Notes under the pieces: model-generated | What the model was told of the DNA's origin: nothing | Databases searched by the model: none | Seen by the model: only the letters and a program-made list of their open reading frames with translations | Assembly: GCF_040546685.1 (NCBI RefSeq) | Contig: NZ_JBEPOH010000001.1 | Location: 1,922,001-1,986,000 of the forward strand | Direction of reading: 5' to 3' | DNA length: 64,000 bases | Source: Variovorax sp. OAS795 | GTDB taxonomy: Bacteria > Pseudomonadota > Gammaproteobacteria > Burkholderiales > Burkholderiaceae_C | In this document: positions 45,593 to 56,395 of the stretch, piece after piece | How the letters are laid out: every line of letters begins with the position of its first letter | How positions within the stretch are numbered: position 1 is the stretch's first letter | Position numbers and translations under genes: made by a program

Positions 45593-46849
45593 ATGAACGC
45601 ACCAACCCCACTCCGCATCGATGGCGAGCGCCTCTGGAACTCGCTGATGGACCTGGCGAAGCTCGGCGCCACCGAGAAAGGCGGCGTCTGCCGCATTGCA
45701 CTGACCGAACTCGACCGGCAGGGCCGCGACCTCTTCACCCGCTGGGCGCGCGAAGCCGGCTGCGAGGTGCGCGTCGACCGGATCGGCAACATCTTCGCGC
45801 GCCGTGCCGGCCGCGACAACGCGCTGCCGCCGGTGGTCACGGGCAGCCATATCGACACCCAGCCCACGGGCGGCAAGTTCGACGGCAACTACGGCGTGCT
45901 GGCCGGCCTCGAGGTGATCCGCAGCCTGAACGACGCGAAGATCGTCACCGAGGCCCCGCTGGAAATCGCCGTGTGGACCAACGAGGAGGGCTCGCGTTTC
46001 GTGCCCGTGATGATGGGCTCGGGCGTGTTCGTCGATGCCTTCACGCTCGAGCATGCGCTGGCGCAGCGCGACAACGACGGCGTCAGCGTGGCCGAGGCGC
46101 TCGCTTCCATCGGCTACGCGGGCGCCGCGCCGGCCTCGGCCGCGGCATCGCCGGTGGGCGCTTATTTCGAGGCGCACATCGAGCAGGGCCCGGTGCTCGA
46201 GGCGAACGAACGGGTCATCGGCGTGGTCGAGGGCGCGCTCGGCCAGCGCTGGTACGACGTGGTGCTGCTGGGCATGGAAGCCCACGCCGGCCCCACGCCG
46301 ATGGAACTGCGCAAGGACGCGCTGCTCGCGGCTTCCGAGCTCGTGATCGAGGTCAATCGCATCGCACTGGCGCACGCACCGCATGCGCGCGGCACGGTCG
46401 GCTGGATCGAGAACTATCCCAATTCGCGCAACGTGATTCCCGGCCGCGTGAAGCTCAGCGTCGACCTTCGCGCGGCGGACGACGTGGTGCTGTCGGCCAT
46501 GGACGCCGAGCTGAAGGAGGCGGTGCAGCGCATCGCCGCCAGGGGCAAGGTCCAGGCCACGGTGGAGCAGGTGGTCTACTTTCCGCCGCAGCCCTTCACG
46601 CCCGCGCTGGTGGCCGCCGTTCGCGGCGCCGCCGAGGCGCAGGGCCTGAGCTGGATGAACGTGATCAGCGGCGCCGGCCACGATGCGGTCTACCTTGCGC
46701 GCGTATGCCCGACGGCGATGATCTTCGTGCCCTGCCTCGACGGCATCAGCCACAACGAGATCGAGGATGCGCAGCCCGACCACCTCGAGGCCGGGTGCAA
46801 TGTGCTGCTGCAGGCGATGCTGCAAAGCGCGGGAGTGGCATTGCAATGA
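45593..46849 (+). CDS. Zn-dependent N-carbamoyl-amino acid hydrolase / allantoate amidohydrolase-like
   Basis: This 418-residue M20-superfamily amidase has metal-binding residues visible in VTGSHIDTQPTGGKFDGNYG (H86, D97) and NEEGSRF (E131-E132), plus EAHIEQGPVLE. It belongs to the family of L-carbamoylases, beta-ureidopropionases and allantoate amidohydrolases, which split carbamoyl or ureido amides. The exact substrate is unknown. The start ATG at 45593 follows a poor ribosome binding site; TTG at 45578 adds five residues. It lies in the operon of the Liv-type importer, and its stop overlaps the start of the M81 peptidase gene. Confidence 0.9.
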   Translation: MNAPTPLRIDGERLWNSLMDLAKLGATEKGGVCRIALTELDRQGRDLFTRWAREAGCEVRVDRIGNIFARRAGRDNALPPVVTGSHIDTQPTGGKFDGNYGVLAGLEVIRSLNDAKIVTEAPLEIAVWTNEEGSRFVPVMMGSGVFVDAFTLEHALAQRDNDGVSVAEALASIGYAGAAPASAAASPVGAYFEAHIEQGPVLEANERVIGVVEGALGQRWYDVVLLGMEAHAGPTPMELRKDALLAASELVIEVNRIALAHAPHARGTVGWIENYPNSRNVIPGRVKLSVDLRAADDVVLSAMDAELKEAVQRIAARGKVQATVEQVVYFPPQPFTPALVAAVRGAAEAQGLSWMNVISGAGHDAVYLARVCPTAMIFVPCLDGISHNEIEDAQPDHLEAGCNVLLQAMLQSAGVALQ

Positions 46850-48318
46850 AGGTGCTGATCGCCCGGCTCAACCATGAGACCAACACCTTCTCGCCGGTGC
46901 CCACGCCGCTCTCTGCGTTCGGGCCCGATGGACCCACGTTCGGCGAGCAGGCCTACAGGGACAACAAGGGCATGCGCACTGCGATGTCGGCCTTCATCGA
47001 CCTGGCCGAGCAGGCCGGTGCCACGCTGGTCACGCCGGTGTCGGCCTCGGCCAACCCGAGCGGGCCGGTGGACGCGCAGGCCTACGCCACGCTCACCCAG
47101 TGCATCGTCGATGCGGTGCCCGGTTGCGATGCGATCCTGCTCGACCTGCACGGCGCCATGGTGGCGCAGAACAGTGCCGATGGCGAAGGCGACCTGCTGC
47201 GGCGGCTGCGCGCCGCGGCGCCCGGCGTGCCCATTGGCGTGGCGCTCGACCTGCATGCCAACGTCACGCCCGCGATGGTCGGCAACGCGGACGTGATCGT
47301 CGGCTTCAAGACCTATCCGCACATCGACATGTACGAAACCGGCGAGCATGCCGGCCGGCTGTTGTTCGACCTGCTCGCGGGCCGCAGCCAGCCGGCCATG
47401 CGCTGGCATCCGCTGCCGTTGATGGCGCACACGCTGCGCAGCGCGTCGTTCACCGGCGCCATGCAGCGGGCCATCGAGGCTGCGCGCGAGGCAGAACGGT
47501 CGGAATCGCTGGCGGTGTCGATCTTTGCGGGCTTCTCGCTGTCGGACATCGAGGCGCCCTGCATGAGCGTGGTGGTGGTCGATGCAGAAGCGCCCGAGCG
47601 CGCGCAGGCCACGGCCGACCGCATCGCGGCGCAGATGTGGGCCGAGCGCGAGGCGTTCATCTACCGCAGCGAGCCGTTGGCCGAGTCGATCGCACGTGCG
47701 AAGGGCATCGCCGCGGATGCGACGCGGCCGGTGCTGCTGCTCGACCATGGCGACAACTGCATGTCGGGCGGCAGCTGCGACACCATGGACGTGTTGCAGG
47801 AGGCCTTGGCGCAGGGGCTGGAGGGGATCGGTGTGGGCCCGCTGTGCGACCCCGCGGCGGTGGGCGAGCTCATCGCGGCGGGCGAGGGCGCCACGGTGAG
47901 GTTGGCGCTGGGCAACAAGGTGTCGCTCGAAGGCATCGGGCTTTCCAAGAAGCCGGTCATGTTGACCGGCACGGTGCGCACCATCGGCAATGGCGAGTAC
48001 GTGATCACGGGCCCCACCTACACCGGCCAGCGCGCCAGCATGGGCCGCACGGTGCTGTTCGACATCGGCCCGGCGCGGATCGTGGTGACCGAGCGCACGC
48101 AGGAGCCGTGGGACATCGGCGTGTTCGAATGCGCGGGGCTCGATCCACGCAAGGAGCGCTTCCTGCTGCTCAAGTCGCGCATGTACTGCCGGCCGGTGTT
48201 CGAGCCGCTCTCGGCCGCGCTGGTGGAGTGCGACAGCCCCGGCGTCACCAGCTCGGACTACAGCCTGTTCCCGTTTTCCAAGGTGCGAAGGCCGGTGTTC
48301 CCGCTCGACGCGATCTGA
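46846..48318 (+). CDS. M81 family metallopeptidase (MlrC/microcystinase C-like)
   Basis: This 490-residue protein begins MKVLIARLNHETNTFSPVPT, the classic opening of the M81/MlrC family. The likely zinc and catalytic regions LDLHGAMV, LDLHANV and LLDHGDNCMSGGSCDTMD are all present. MlrC cleaves linearised microcystin in some bacteria, but most members occur in amino acid/amide uptake operons with unknown substrates. It is translationally coupled (ATGA) to the amidohydrolase, so the two probably act in series on the imported compound. The same frame is open upstream, but that part lies inside livF and the amidohydrolase gene. Confidence 0.88.
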   Translation: MKVLIARLNHETNTFSPVPTPLSAFGPDGPTFGEQAYRDNKGMRTAMSAFIDLAEQAGATLVTPVSASANPSGPVDAQAYATLTQCIVDAVPGCDAILLDLHGAMVAQNSADGEGDLLRRLRAAAPGVPIGVALDLHANVTPAMVGNADVIVGFKTYPHIDMYETGEHAGRLLFDLLAGRSQPAMRWHPLPLMAHTLRSASFTGAMQRAIEAAREAERSESLAVSIFAGFSLSDIEAPCMSVVVVDAEAPERAQATADRIAAQMWAEREAFIYRSEPLAESIARAKGIAADATRPVLLLDHGDNCMSGGSCDTMDVLQEALAQGLEGIGVGPLCDPAAVGELIAAGEGATVRLALGNKVSLEGIGLSKKPVMLTGTVRTIGNGEYVITGPTYTGQRASMGRTVLFDIGPARIVVTERTQEPWDIGVFECAGLDPRKERFLLLKSRMYCRPVFEPLSAALVECDSPGVTSSDYSLFPFSKVRRPVFPLDAI

Positions 48319-48338
48319 TCGGACCGAATCGTCGGCTA

Positions 48339-48360
48339 CCTATGCAAATTCTTGCATAGG
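48339..48360. promoter_or_regulatory. Perfect palindrome upstream of the tungstate transporter genes
   Basis: Nine-base arms CCTATGCAA and TTGCATAGG are separated by ATTC. It lies 55 bases before the TupB start and has no following T-run, so it looks like an operator rather than a terminator. The spacing is compatible with repression of the tup promoter. Confidence 0.7.
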
Positions 48361-48414
48361 CAATTGGAAGTACACCCCGATACTCCGGCGCTTCAATCCC
48401 ATGAAGCCCACCGC

Positions 48415-49173
48415 ATGAACACCTTTGCACAGAGCGCCGTCGCGGCCTGGCAACTGCTGGTGTCGGGCGACCCGGTGCTGCTGGCGATCGTCGGGCGCTC
48501 GCTCGCCGTGAGCGCGAGCGCCTGCGCATTGGCCTGCGGACTCGGCCTGCTGCTGGGGGCGTGGCTGGGCGTGGCGCGCTTTCGCGGCCGGGCGGCGCTG
48601 CTCACGGTGTTGAACACGCTGCTCGCGCTGCCCTCGGTGGTGGTCGGGCTGGTGATCTATCTCCTGCTCTCGCGCTCCGGCCCGCTCGGCTTCCTGGGCT
48701 GGCTTTTTTCGTTCAAGGCGATGGTGCTGGCGCAGACGGTGCTGGTGCTGCCGGTGGTCACGGCACTCACGCGGCAGACCATCGAGGACGCCGAGCGCGC
48801 GCACGGCGAGCAGCTGCGTTCGCTGGGCGCCGGTCCGCTGGTGCGCGCGCTGCTGCTGGCGTGGGACGAGCGCTATGCGCTGCTCACCGTGCTCATCGCC
48901 GCCTTCGGCCGCGCGGTGTCGGAAGTGGGCGCCGTGATGGTGGTGGGCGGCAACATCGACGGCTTCACGCGCGTGATGACCACGGCGATCGCGCTCGAAA
49001 CCAGCAAGGGCGACCTGCCGCTGGCACTGGCCTTGGGCATCGTGCTGCTGGGCGTGGTGCTGGTGCTCAACCTGGCCATCGCCGCGGTGCGCGGCTGGCG
49101 CGAACGGATCGACGGCGGCGGCGGTGAGGGCGGCGGCGTGGCGCCCTGGCGTCGCCCGGAGGTAGGTCCGTGA
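48415..49173 (+). CDS. tupB: Tungstate ABC transporter permease
   Basis: This 252-residue permease has about six helices and the EAA-type coupling loop (AERAHGEQLRSLGAGPLVRA). ALPSVVVGLVIYLLLSRSGP and FGRAVSEVGAVMVVGGNIDG are characteristic of TupB/WtpB-like tungstate permeases. The start MNTFAQSAVAAW gives a normal N-terminus; upstream in-frame sequence runs through the palindromic control site. The stop overlaps the TupC start (GTGA). The C-terminal tail is Gly/Pro-rich. Confidence 0.92.
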   Translation: MNTFAQSAVAAWQLLVSGDPVLLAIVGRSLAVSASACALACGLGLLLGAWLGVARFRGRAALLTVLNTLLALPSVVVGLVIYLLLSRSGPLGFLGWLFSFKAMVLAQTVLVLPVVTALTRQTIEDAERAHGEQLRSLGAGPLVRALLLAWDERYALLTVLIAAFGRAVSEVGAVMVVGGNIDGFTRVMTTAIALETSKGDLPLALALGIVLLGVVLVLNLAIAAVRGWRERIDGGGGEGGGVAPWRRPEVGP

Positions 49174-49889
49174 ACGAGCCTGCGCAGCTGGCGAGTGTCG
49201 ATGCCACGGTCTTCGCGCTGTACGGCATCGATGTGCGGCTGGGGCGCGTCGCGGCGCTGCAGGGCGCGACACTGACCATTTCGGCCGGCGAGCGCGTGGC
49301 GCTCATCGGCGCCAATGGCAGCGGCAAGACCACGCTGCTGCGGCTGCTGCACGGCCTGGTGCCGCATGCGGCGGGGAGCTTCACCAGCGCGGCGCCGCCC
49401 CGCCACCAGGCCATGTTGTTCCAGCGCCCGCACATGCTGCGCGCGTCGGTGGCGGTCAACGTGGCGCTGGCACTGTGGCTGCGCGGCATGCGCTGGCGCG
49501 ATGCGCGCCGCGCCGCGCTTCCGGCCCTGGCGCGCGTGGGGCTCGAAGACTTGGCAAGCCGCAATGCCCGTGCCTTGTCGGGCGGCCAGCAGCAGCGGGT
49601 GGCGCTGGCACGTGCCTGGGCGCTGCATCCCGCGGTGCTGCTGCTCGACGAGCCGACAGCCAGCCTCGACCCGACCGCCAAGCGCGAGGTCGAGACGCTC
49701 ATCGCCGAAGCCGCGGCCGGGCGCACGCTGGTGTTCGCGAGCCACAACCTGGGGCAGGTGAAGCGGCTGGCGAGCCGCGTGGTCTACCTCGAGCATGGCC
49801 GCGTGCTGGCCGACCTGCCGGTGCACGATTTCTTTCATGGGCCGCTGCCGGAAGAGGCCCGCCTGTTCGTCAAAGGAGAGTTGGCATGA
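49170..49889 (+). CDS. tupC: Tungstate ABC transporter ATP-binding protein
   Basis: This 239-residue ATPase has Walker A GANGSGKTT (47-55), signature LSGGQQQRVALARAW (from 136) and Walker B VLLLDEPTASLDP. The short N-terminal region and the absence of a C-terminal regulatory domain fit TupC, not ModC, which usually has a TOBE-type molybdate-binding domain. The start is GTG, overlapping the TupB stop. The stop overlaps the TupA start. Confidence 0.9.
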   Translation: MNEPAQLASVDATVFALYGIDVRLGRVAALQGATLTISAGERVALIGANGSGKTTLLRLLHGLVPHAAGSFTSAAPPRHQAMLFQRPHMLRASVAVNVALALWLRGMRWRDARRAALPALARVGLEDLASRNARALSGGQQQRVALARAWALHPAVLLLDEPTASLDPTAKREVETLIAEAAAGRTLVFASHNLGQVKRLASRVVYLEHGRVLADLPVHDFFHGPLPEEARLFVKGELA

Positions 49890-50743
49890 ACCTGTCTTTC
49901 AAGCACCGCGGCACTGCGGGTATCCGCACTTCGCTGGCCGTGGCGGCATTCTTCCTGTCCGCCGGCGCCGCGAGCGCCGAGACCATCACCATGGCCTCGA
50001 CCACGTCGACCGAGCAATCGGGCCTGTTCTCGCACCTGCTGCCGGCGTTCAGGAAGGCCAGCGGCATCGACGTCAAGGTGGTGGCAGTCGGCACCGGCCA
50101 GGCCATCGACATGGCCAAGCGCGGCGATGCCGACGTGCTGTTCGTGCACGACACCGCGGCCGAGGAGAAGTTCGTGGCCGAGGGCTTCAGCGCCAGGCGC
50201 TATCCCGTGATGTACAACGACTTCGTGCTGGTGGGCCCGAAGGCTGACCCCGCGGGCACCCAGGGCAAGGACATCGCCGCCGCGCTGAAGAAGATCGCGA
50301 CGGCGAACGCGCCCTTCGTGTCGCGCGGCGACAAGAGCGGCACCGACGCGGCCGAGCGCCGCCTCTGGACGCAGGCCGGCGTGGCCGATGCCGGGCAGCC
50401 GGTGCCCAACGACCGCAAGGGCACCGGCTACCGGGAATGCGGCTGCGGCATGGGCCCTGCGCTCAACATCGCGGCCTCGTCGGGCGCCTATGTGCTGGCG
50501 GACCGCGGCACCTGGCTCAGCTTCAAGAACCGCGCCGGCCTGGCGGTGCTGGTCGAGGGCGACAGGCGGCTCTTCAACCAATACGGCGTGATGGTGGTGA
50601 GCCCGGAAAAATTTCCCTCGCTCGACAGCAAGGGCGCGCAGAAGTTCGTCGACTGGGTGATCTCGCCGGCCGGACAGCAGACCATCGCAAGCTACACGAT
50701 CGGCGGCGAGCAGCTGTTCTTTCCGAACGCGCAAGCCAACTGA
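49886..50743 (+). CDS. tupA: Tungstate ABC transporter substrate-binding protein
   Basis: This 285-residue periplasmic protein has a signal peptide (cleaved near GAASAETI). The TupA motifs are present: MASTTSTEQSGL (oxyanion contacts), VGTGQAIDMAKRGDADVLFV, FVSRGDKSGT, and CGCGMGPALNIA. TupA binds tungstate with far higher affinity than molybdate, which separates it from ModA. An AAGGAG ribosome binding site lies seven bases before the ATG, within tupC. It is the last gene of the tup operon. Tungsten supply could serve tungsten-dependent formate dehydrogenase or aldehyde oxidoreductase encoded elsewhere. Confidence 0.93.
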   Translation: MNLSFKHRGTAGIRTSLAVAAFFLSAGAASAETITMASTTSTEQSGLFSHLLPAFRKASGIDVKVVAVGTGQAIDMAKRGDADVLFVHDTAAEEKFVAEGFSARRYPVMYNDFVLVGPKADPAGTQGKDIAAALKKIATANAPFVSRGDKSGTDAAERRLWTQAGVADAGQPVPNDRKGTGYRECGCGMGPALNIAASSGAYVLADRGTWLSFKNRAGLAVLVEGDRRLFNQYGVMVVSPEKFPSLDSKGAQKFVDWVISPAGQQTIASYTIGGEQLFFPNAQAN

Positions 50744-50764
50744 ACCGCGCGGCGGCCGTGCGCC

Positions 50765-50781
50765 ATGACCTGCGAGGTCAT
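50765..50781. promoter_or_regulatory. Short perfect inverted repeat downstream of tupA
   Basis: ATGACCT and AGGTCAT are separated by GCG, 21 bases after the tupA stop. There is no T-run, so it could be an operator for the SnoaL-like gene or a weak transcription end. Confidence 0.35.
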
Positions 50782-50859
50782 CGACGCCGTGCGCGCCCGG
50801 CGCGACCATTCCTTCACCCCGCGATGTTGCGGGCTCCACCCTCGAAAGGAATCGCCGCC

Positions 50860-51237
50860 ATGAACACCGCCGCACACGATGCCGCCGCCATTGCCCAACG
50901 CTACATCGCCGTCTGGAACGAAACCGATGCCGCGCGCCGTGCCGAGTTGATCCAGGCCCACTGGGCCCACGATGCGCACTACGTCGATCCGCTCGCGGAG
51001 GCCAGCGGCCGCGAGCAGATCAGCGCGCTTGTCGGTGCCGTGCACCAGCGCTACCCGGGTTTTCGCTTCAGCCTGGCCGGCAAGCCCGAGGCGCATGGCG
51101 ACAACCTGCGCTTCTCGTGGACGCTGGGCCCGAGCGGCGCCGAGGACCTGATCCAGGGCACCGACTTCGCCCGGCTCGACGCAGGCAAGCTGCGCTCGGT
51201 GACCGGCTTCCTCGACAAGGTGCCCGTGGGCGCCTGA
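50860..51237 (+). CDS. SnoaL-like/NTF2 family protein
   Basis: This 125-residue single-domain protein of the NTF2-like superfamily includes AIAQRYIAVWNETDAARRAE and WAHDAHYVDPLAEASGREQI, typical of SnoaL-type small polyketide cyclase/isomerase relatives. A GAAAGGAA ribosome binding site precedes the ATG. The fold often serves as an enzyme pocket or a ligand-binding scaffold, so no reaction can be assigned. It lies between tupA and a convergent regulator gene, with a 4-base gap to the latter. Confidence 0.82.
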   Translation: MNTAAHDAAAIAQRYIAVWNETDAARRAELIQAHWAHDAHYVDPLAEASGREQISALVGAVHQRYPGFRFSLAGKPEAHGDNLRFSWTLGPSGAEDLIQGTDFARLDAGKLRSVTGFLDKVPVGA

Positions 51238-51241
51238 GCCC

Positions 51242-52444
51242 TCAGTCCGCCGATCCGGCCGCGCGGCCGCGCCACAGTTTGCGGTAGACGGTAGCGCGGC
51301 TGATGCCCAGGGTGCGCGCGGCTTCGGCCACGTTGCCGCGGGCATCGGTCACGGCCTTGCGGATGAGCGCGGTCTCGACGTCGCGCAACAGCGGCCGGGC
51401 TTCGGGCGCCGCACTTGGCGACCCTTTGCCGCCGCGCCGCGGCCGCGCCTCGACGCGCAGGCCGGACCAGAGCGGCACTTCGAGCACCGCATCGCCGCGC
51501 CGCGCCGCGTCGAACAGCATCTCGAGCGGCAGCGCGAAAAGGTCGTTGCAATGCAGGGCGTGCGGGCTGCGCGACGCCAGCGGCTGGTGCAGCATCTGCC
51601 GCGCCGCGGCATTCGCGCCCGTGACCTTGCCGCCCGCGTCGATGCACAGCAGGCCCTCAGTGGCTTCGTTGCCGGGGCAGCCGGGCCACGAGAGATGCAG
51701 CCGCAGCTCGCAGGGCTCGTTCATCACCAGCAGGTTCTCGATGCTGCGCGCCGACTGCGTGGCCAGGTGCCGAAGCTCCGGCCGCTCGACCACCTGCACC
51801 CCGGTCAGGTCGAGCATGCCGATGCACTCGCCCCGGGGGCCGAAGAGCGGCGCCCCGGCGCAGCTGTAGACGCTGGTGTCCTCGAAGAAATGTTCGCCGC
51901 GGTGCAGCCACACCGATTCCTGTTCGGCCAGCGCCGTGCTGATGGCGCTGGTGCCTACTGCGCGCTCCGACAGGTCGACGCCCACGCGCGCGATGTTGCG
52001 GGCATGGCGGTTGCTGCCGTCGGCGCCGCCGGGCAAGGGGCCGACATCGGCCACGATGCCCTCGGCATCGGTCAGCACGGCGAAATAGTGCGTGTCGGCG
52101 ATGGCGCGGGACACCCGCTCGATCACCGGCCGGGCGGCGGCCACCAGCGCCCGGTTCCGCTCGGCCACGTCGCGAACGGCCGACCGGCCCACCGGGTTGA
52201 AGTCCACCCGTTGCTGCGGCTGCCGGCCGGCTTCGATGCAGCGCTCCCAGGAGCGGGCGATCCAGGGCTCGATGCGCATGCTGCCGCGGGAGCGCGGGCC
52301 TTCACCGTGGATCAGCTCCCGGCGGGCCTGTGCAATGGCGAGCGAGCGCTCGGGCGGCGGCAGGACGGGGGAGGCGGGCATCGGGTCGGGTGTCTCGGTC
52401 GGAGGTCTTTTTTCTTGAACTCGCCCCTTGGCAAGTTGTTTCAT
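51242..52444 (-). CDS. GAF/PAS/Fis regulator lacking the AAA+ sigma54 domain
   Basis: This protein of about 400 residues is built like an AcoR-type activator: WIARSWERCIEAG (about 61-73), a GAF domain (about 95-245) and a PAS-like segment (about 250-340). A C-terminal Fis helix-turn-helix follows (ALIRKAVTDARGNVAEAART, then LGISRATVYRKLW). The ATPase domain that normally lies between is absent: no GAFTGA and no Walker motifs. It therefore cannot open a sigma54 promoter and probably acts as a classical activator or repressor. The start is uncertain; ATG at 52381 gives 379 residues. It is divergent from the molybdenum hydroxylase operon and is its likely regulator. Confidence 0.82.
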   Translation of the reverse strand: MKQLAKGRVQEKRPPTETPDPMPASPVLPPPERSLAIAQARRELIHGEGPRSRGSMRIEPWIARSWERCIEAGRQPQQRVDFNPVGRSAVRDVAERNRALVAAARPVIERVSRAIADTHYFAVLTDAEGIVADVGPLPGGADGSNRHARNIARVGVDLSERAVGTSAISTALAEQESVWLHRGEHFFEDTSVYSCAGAPLFGPRGECIGMLDLTGVQVVERPELRHLATQSARSIENLLVMNEPCELRLHLSWPGCPGNEATEGLLCIDAGGKVTGANAAARQMLHQPLASRSPHALHCNDLFALPLEMLFDAARRGDAVLEVPLWSGLRVEARPRRGGKGSPSAAPEARPLLRDVETALIRKAVTDARGNVAEAARTLGISRATVYRKLWRGRAAGSAD

Positions 52445-52563
52445 TTTGAGAATTTCGCGCCAGCTGCGCAAGCGGCGAGGGTTTTGCCTAGGATAGTGCA
52501 CGGGGCCGGCATCCAAGATGCCACTCGCTGAGCCAGCCATCACCTTCAACGGAGACAGCCAAA

Positions 52564-53061
52564 ATGCAGGTAGCTTTCACGGTCAACGGCCGACCGGCCA
52601 CGGTCGACGCACCCCCCAACACTTTCCTGGTGCACGCGATCCGCGAGCATCTCCATCTCACCGGCACCCATGTGGGCTGCGACACCGCCCAGTGCGGCGC
52701 CTGCACCGTTCACGTGAACGGCCGCGCGGTCAAGTCGTGCAACGTCTTGGTGGGGCAGGTGGCCGGTGCGGAAATCACCACCATCGAAGGCGTCGCCCAG
52801 CCCGACGGCACCATGCACCCGATGCAGGCGGCCTTCAAGGAGTGCCACGGCCTGCAGTGCGGCTTCTGCACCCCCGGCATGGTCATGAGCGCCATCGACC
52901 TGTGCACCCACCACCCCAAGTCGAGCGAATCCGAGATCCGCGAGCTGCTCGACGGCAACCTGTGCCGATGCACGGGCTACCAGAACATCGTCAAGGCCGT
53001 GCAGATGGGCGGCGAGGCGATGGCCTCGGGCACCCCGGTCAAGACCACCGCCACTGCCTGA
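52564..53061 (+). CDS. Molybdenum hydroxylase small subunit, [2Fe-2S] (CoxS/XdhA-like)
   Basis: This 165-residue protein binds two [2Fe-2S] clusters. The plant-type N-terminal cluster is ligated by C39, C44, C47 and C59 (GCDTAQCGAC, then C). The C-terminal helical cluster is ligated by C99, C102, C134 and C136 (CGFC and CRC). All eight ligands are in place. It carries electrons between the molybdenum and FAD subunits of the following genes. Gene order small-large-medium is less common than medium-small-large but occurs in form II enzymes. Confidence 0.96.
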   Translation: MQVAFTVNGRPATVDAPPNTFLVHAIREHLHLTGTHVGCDTAQCGACTVHVNGRAVKSCNVLVGQVAGAEITTIEGVAQPDGTMHPMQAAFKECHGLQCGFCTPGMVMSAIDLCTHHPKSSESEIRELLDGNLCRCTGYQNIVKAVQMGGEAMASGTPVKTTATA

Positions 53062-53075
53062 ACGGAGCCAACATC

Positions 53076-55526
<2,451 letters not shown>

Positions 55527-55545
55527 ACACAGAAGGAACCACACC

Positions 55546-56337
55546 ATGTACCCCTTCACACTCGAACGGCCCTCCACCGTGGCCGATGCGGCCAAGCTGG
55601 TCACCGCCGGCGCCAAACCCCTCGCGGGCGGCCAGACATTGCTCGCCTCCATGAAGCTCAGGCTTTCGGCGCCGGAGCGGCTGGTGGACCTTGGCGGCGT
55701 CAAGGAACTCACCGGCATCAAGAAGGACGCCGGCTCGATCACCATCGGCGCCATGTCGCGCCACCTCGACGTGGCCAACAACCCGGACGTGAAAGCCGCC
55801 TATCCCGCACTGGCCGACCTGGCCTCGCGCATCGGCGACCGGCAGGTGCGTGCGATGGGCACCATCGGCGGCTCCGTGGCCAACAACGACCCGGCGGCCT
55901 GCTATCCCAGCGCGGTGCTGGGTTCCGGCGCCACGGTCATCACCTCCAGGCGCGAGATCGCAGCCGACGACTTCTTCCTGGGCCTCTTCACCACGGCGCT
56001 GGAAGAAGACGAGCTGATCACCGCGATCCGCTTTCCGGTTCCCAAGCGCGCCGTCTATGAAAAGCTGCGCCAGAAGGCGTCGAACTTCCCGCTCGTCGGT
56101 GTGTTCCTCGCGCAGTACGACAGCGGCGTGAGGGTGGCCATCACCGGCGCCGGTAACGGCGTGTTCCGCCACGCCGGGCTCGAAGATGCGCTCAACAAGA
56201 GCTTCACGGCGGCGGCTGCCGCGGCGGTGAAGATCGATGCGAGCGACCTCAACAGCGACCTGCATGCCTCGGCCGCCTACCGTGCCAACCTGATCAGCGT
56301 GCTGACGCAGCGCGCGGTGACCAAGGCACTGGGCTGA
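55546..56337 (+). CDS. Molybdenum hydroxylase medium subunit, FAD-binding (CoxM-like)
   Basis: This 263-residue FAD subunit has FAD-contacting loops [11 protein letters not shown] (about 25-35) and [16 protein letters not shown] (about 106-121). It ends with a CO-dehydrogenase flavoprotein C-terminal domain. An AGAAGGAACC ribosome binding site lies before the ATG. It passes electrons from the iron-sulfur clusters to an external acceptor such as a quinone. It lies 19 bases after the large subunit gene. Confidence 0.95.
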   Translation: MYPFTLERPSTVADAAKLVTAGAKPLAGGQTLLASMKLRLSAPERLVDLGGVKELTGIKKDAGSITIGAMSRHLDVANNPDVKAAYPALADLASRIGDRQVRAMGTIGGSVANNDPAACYPSAVLGSGATVITSRREIAADDFFLGLFTTALEEDELITAIRFPVPKRAVYEKLRQKASNFPLVGVFLAQYDSGVRVAITGAGNGVFRHAGLEDALNKSFTAAAAAAVKIDASDLNSDLHASAAYRANLISVLTQRAVTKALG

Positions 56338-56395
56338 ACTCGCCGGGCACCGACCGGAAGGCGTGGCACGCGCGCGTCTTCCACTACGCTTTGCC

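Noticed and set aside
52428..52444. TTGGCAAG-N4-TTCA resembling a sigma54 promoter before the molybdenum hydroxylase operon
   Set aside because: The -12 GC is missing, and the local regulator has no AAA+ domain, so a sigma54 promoter is not supported.
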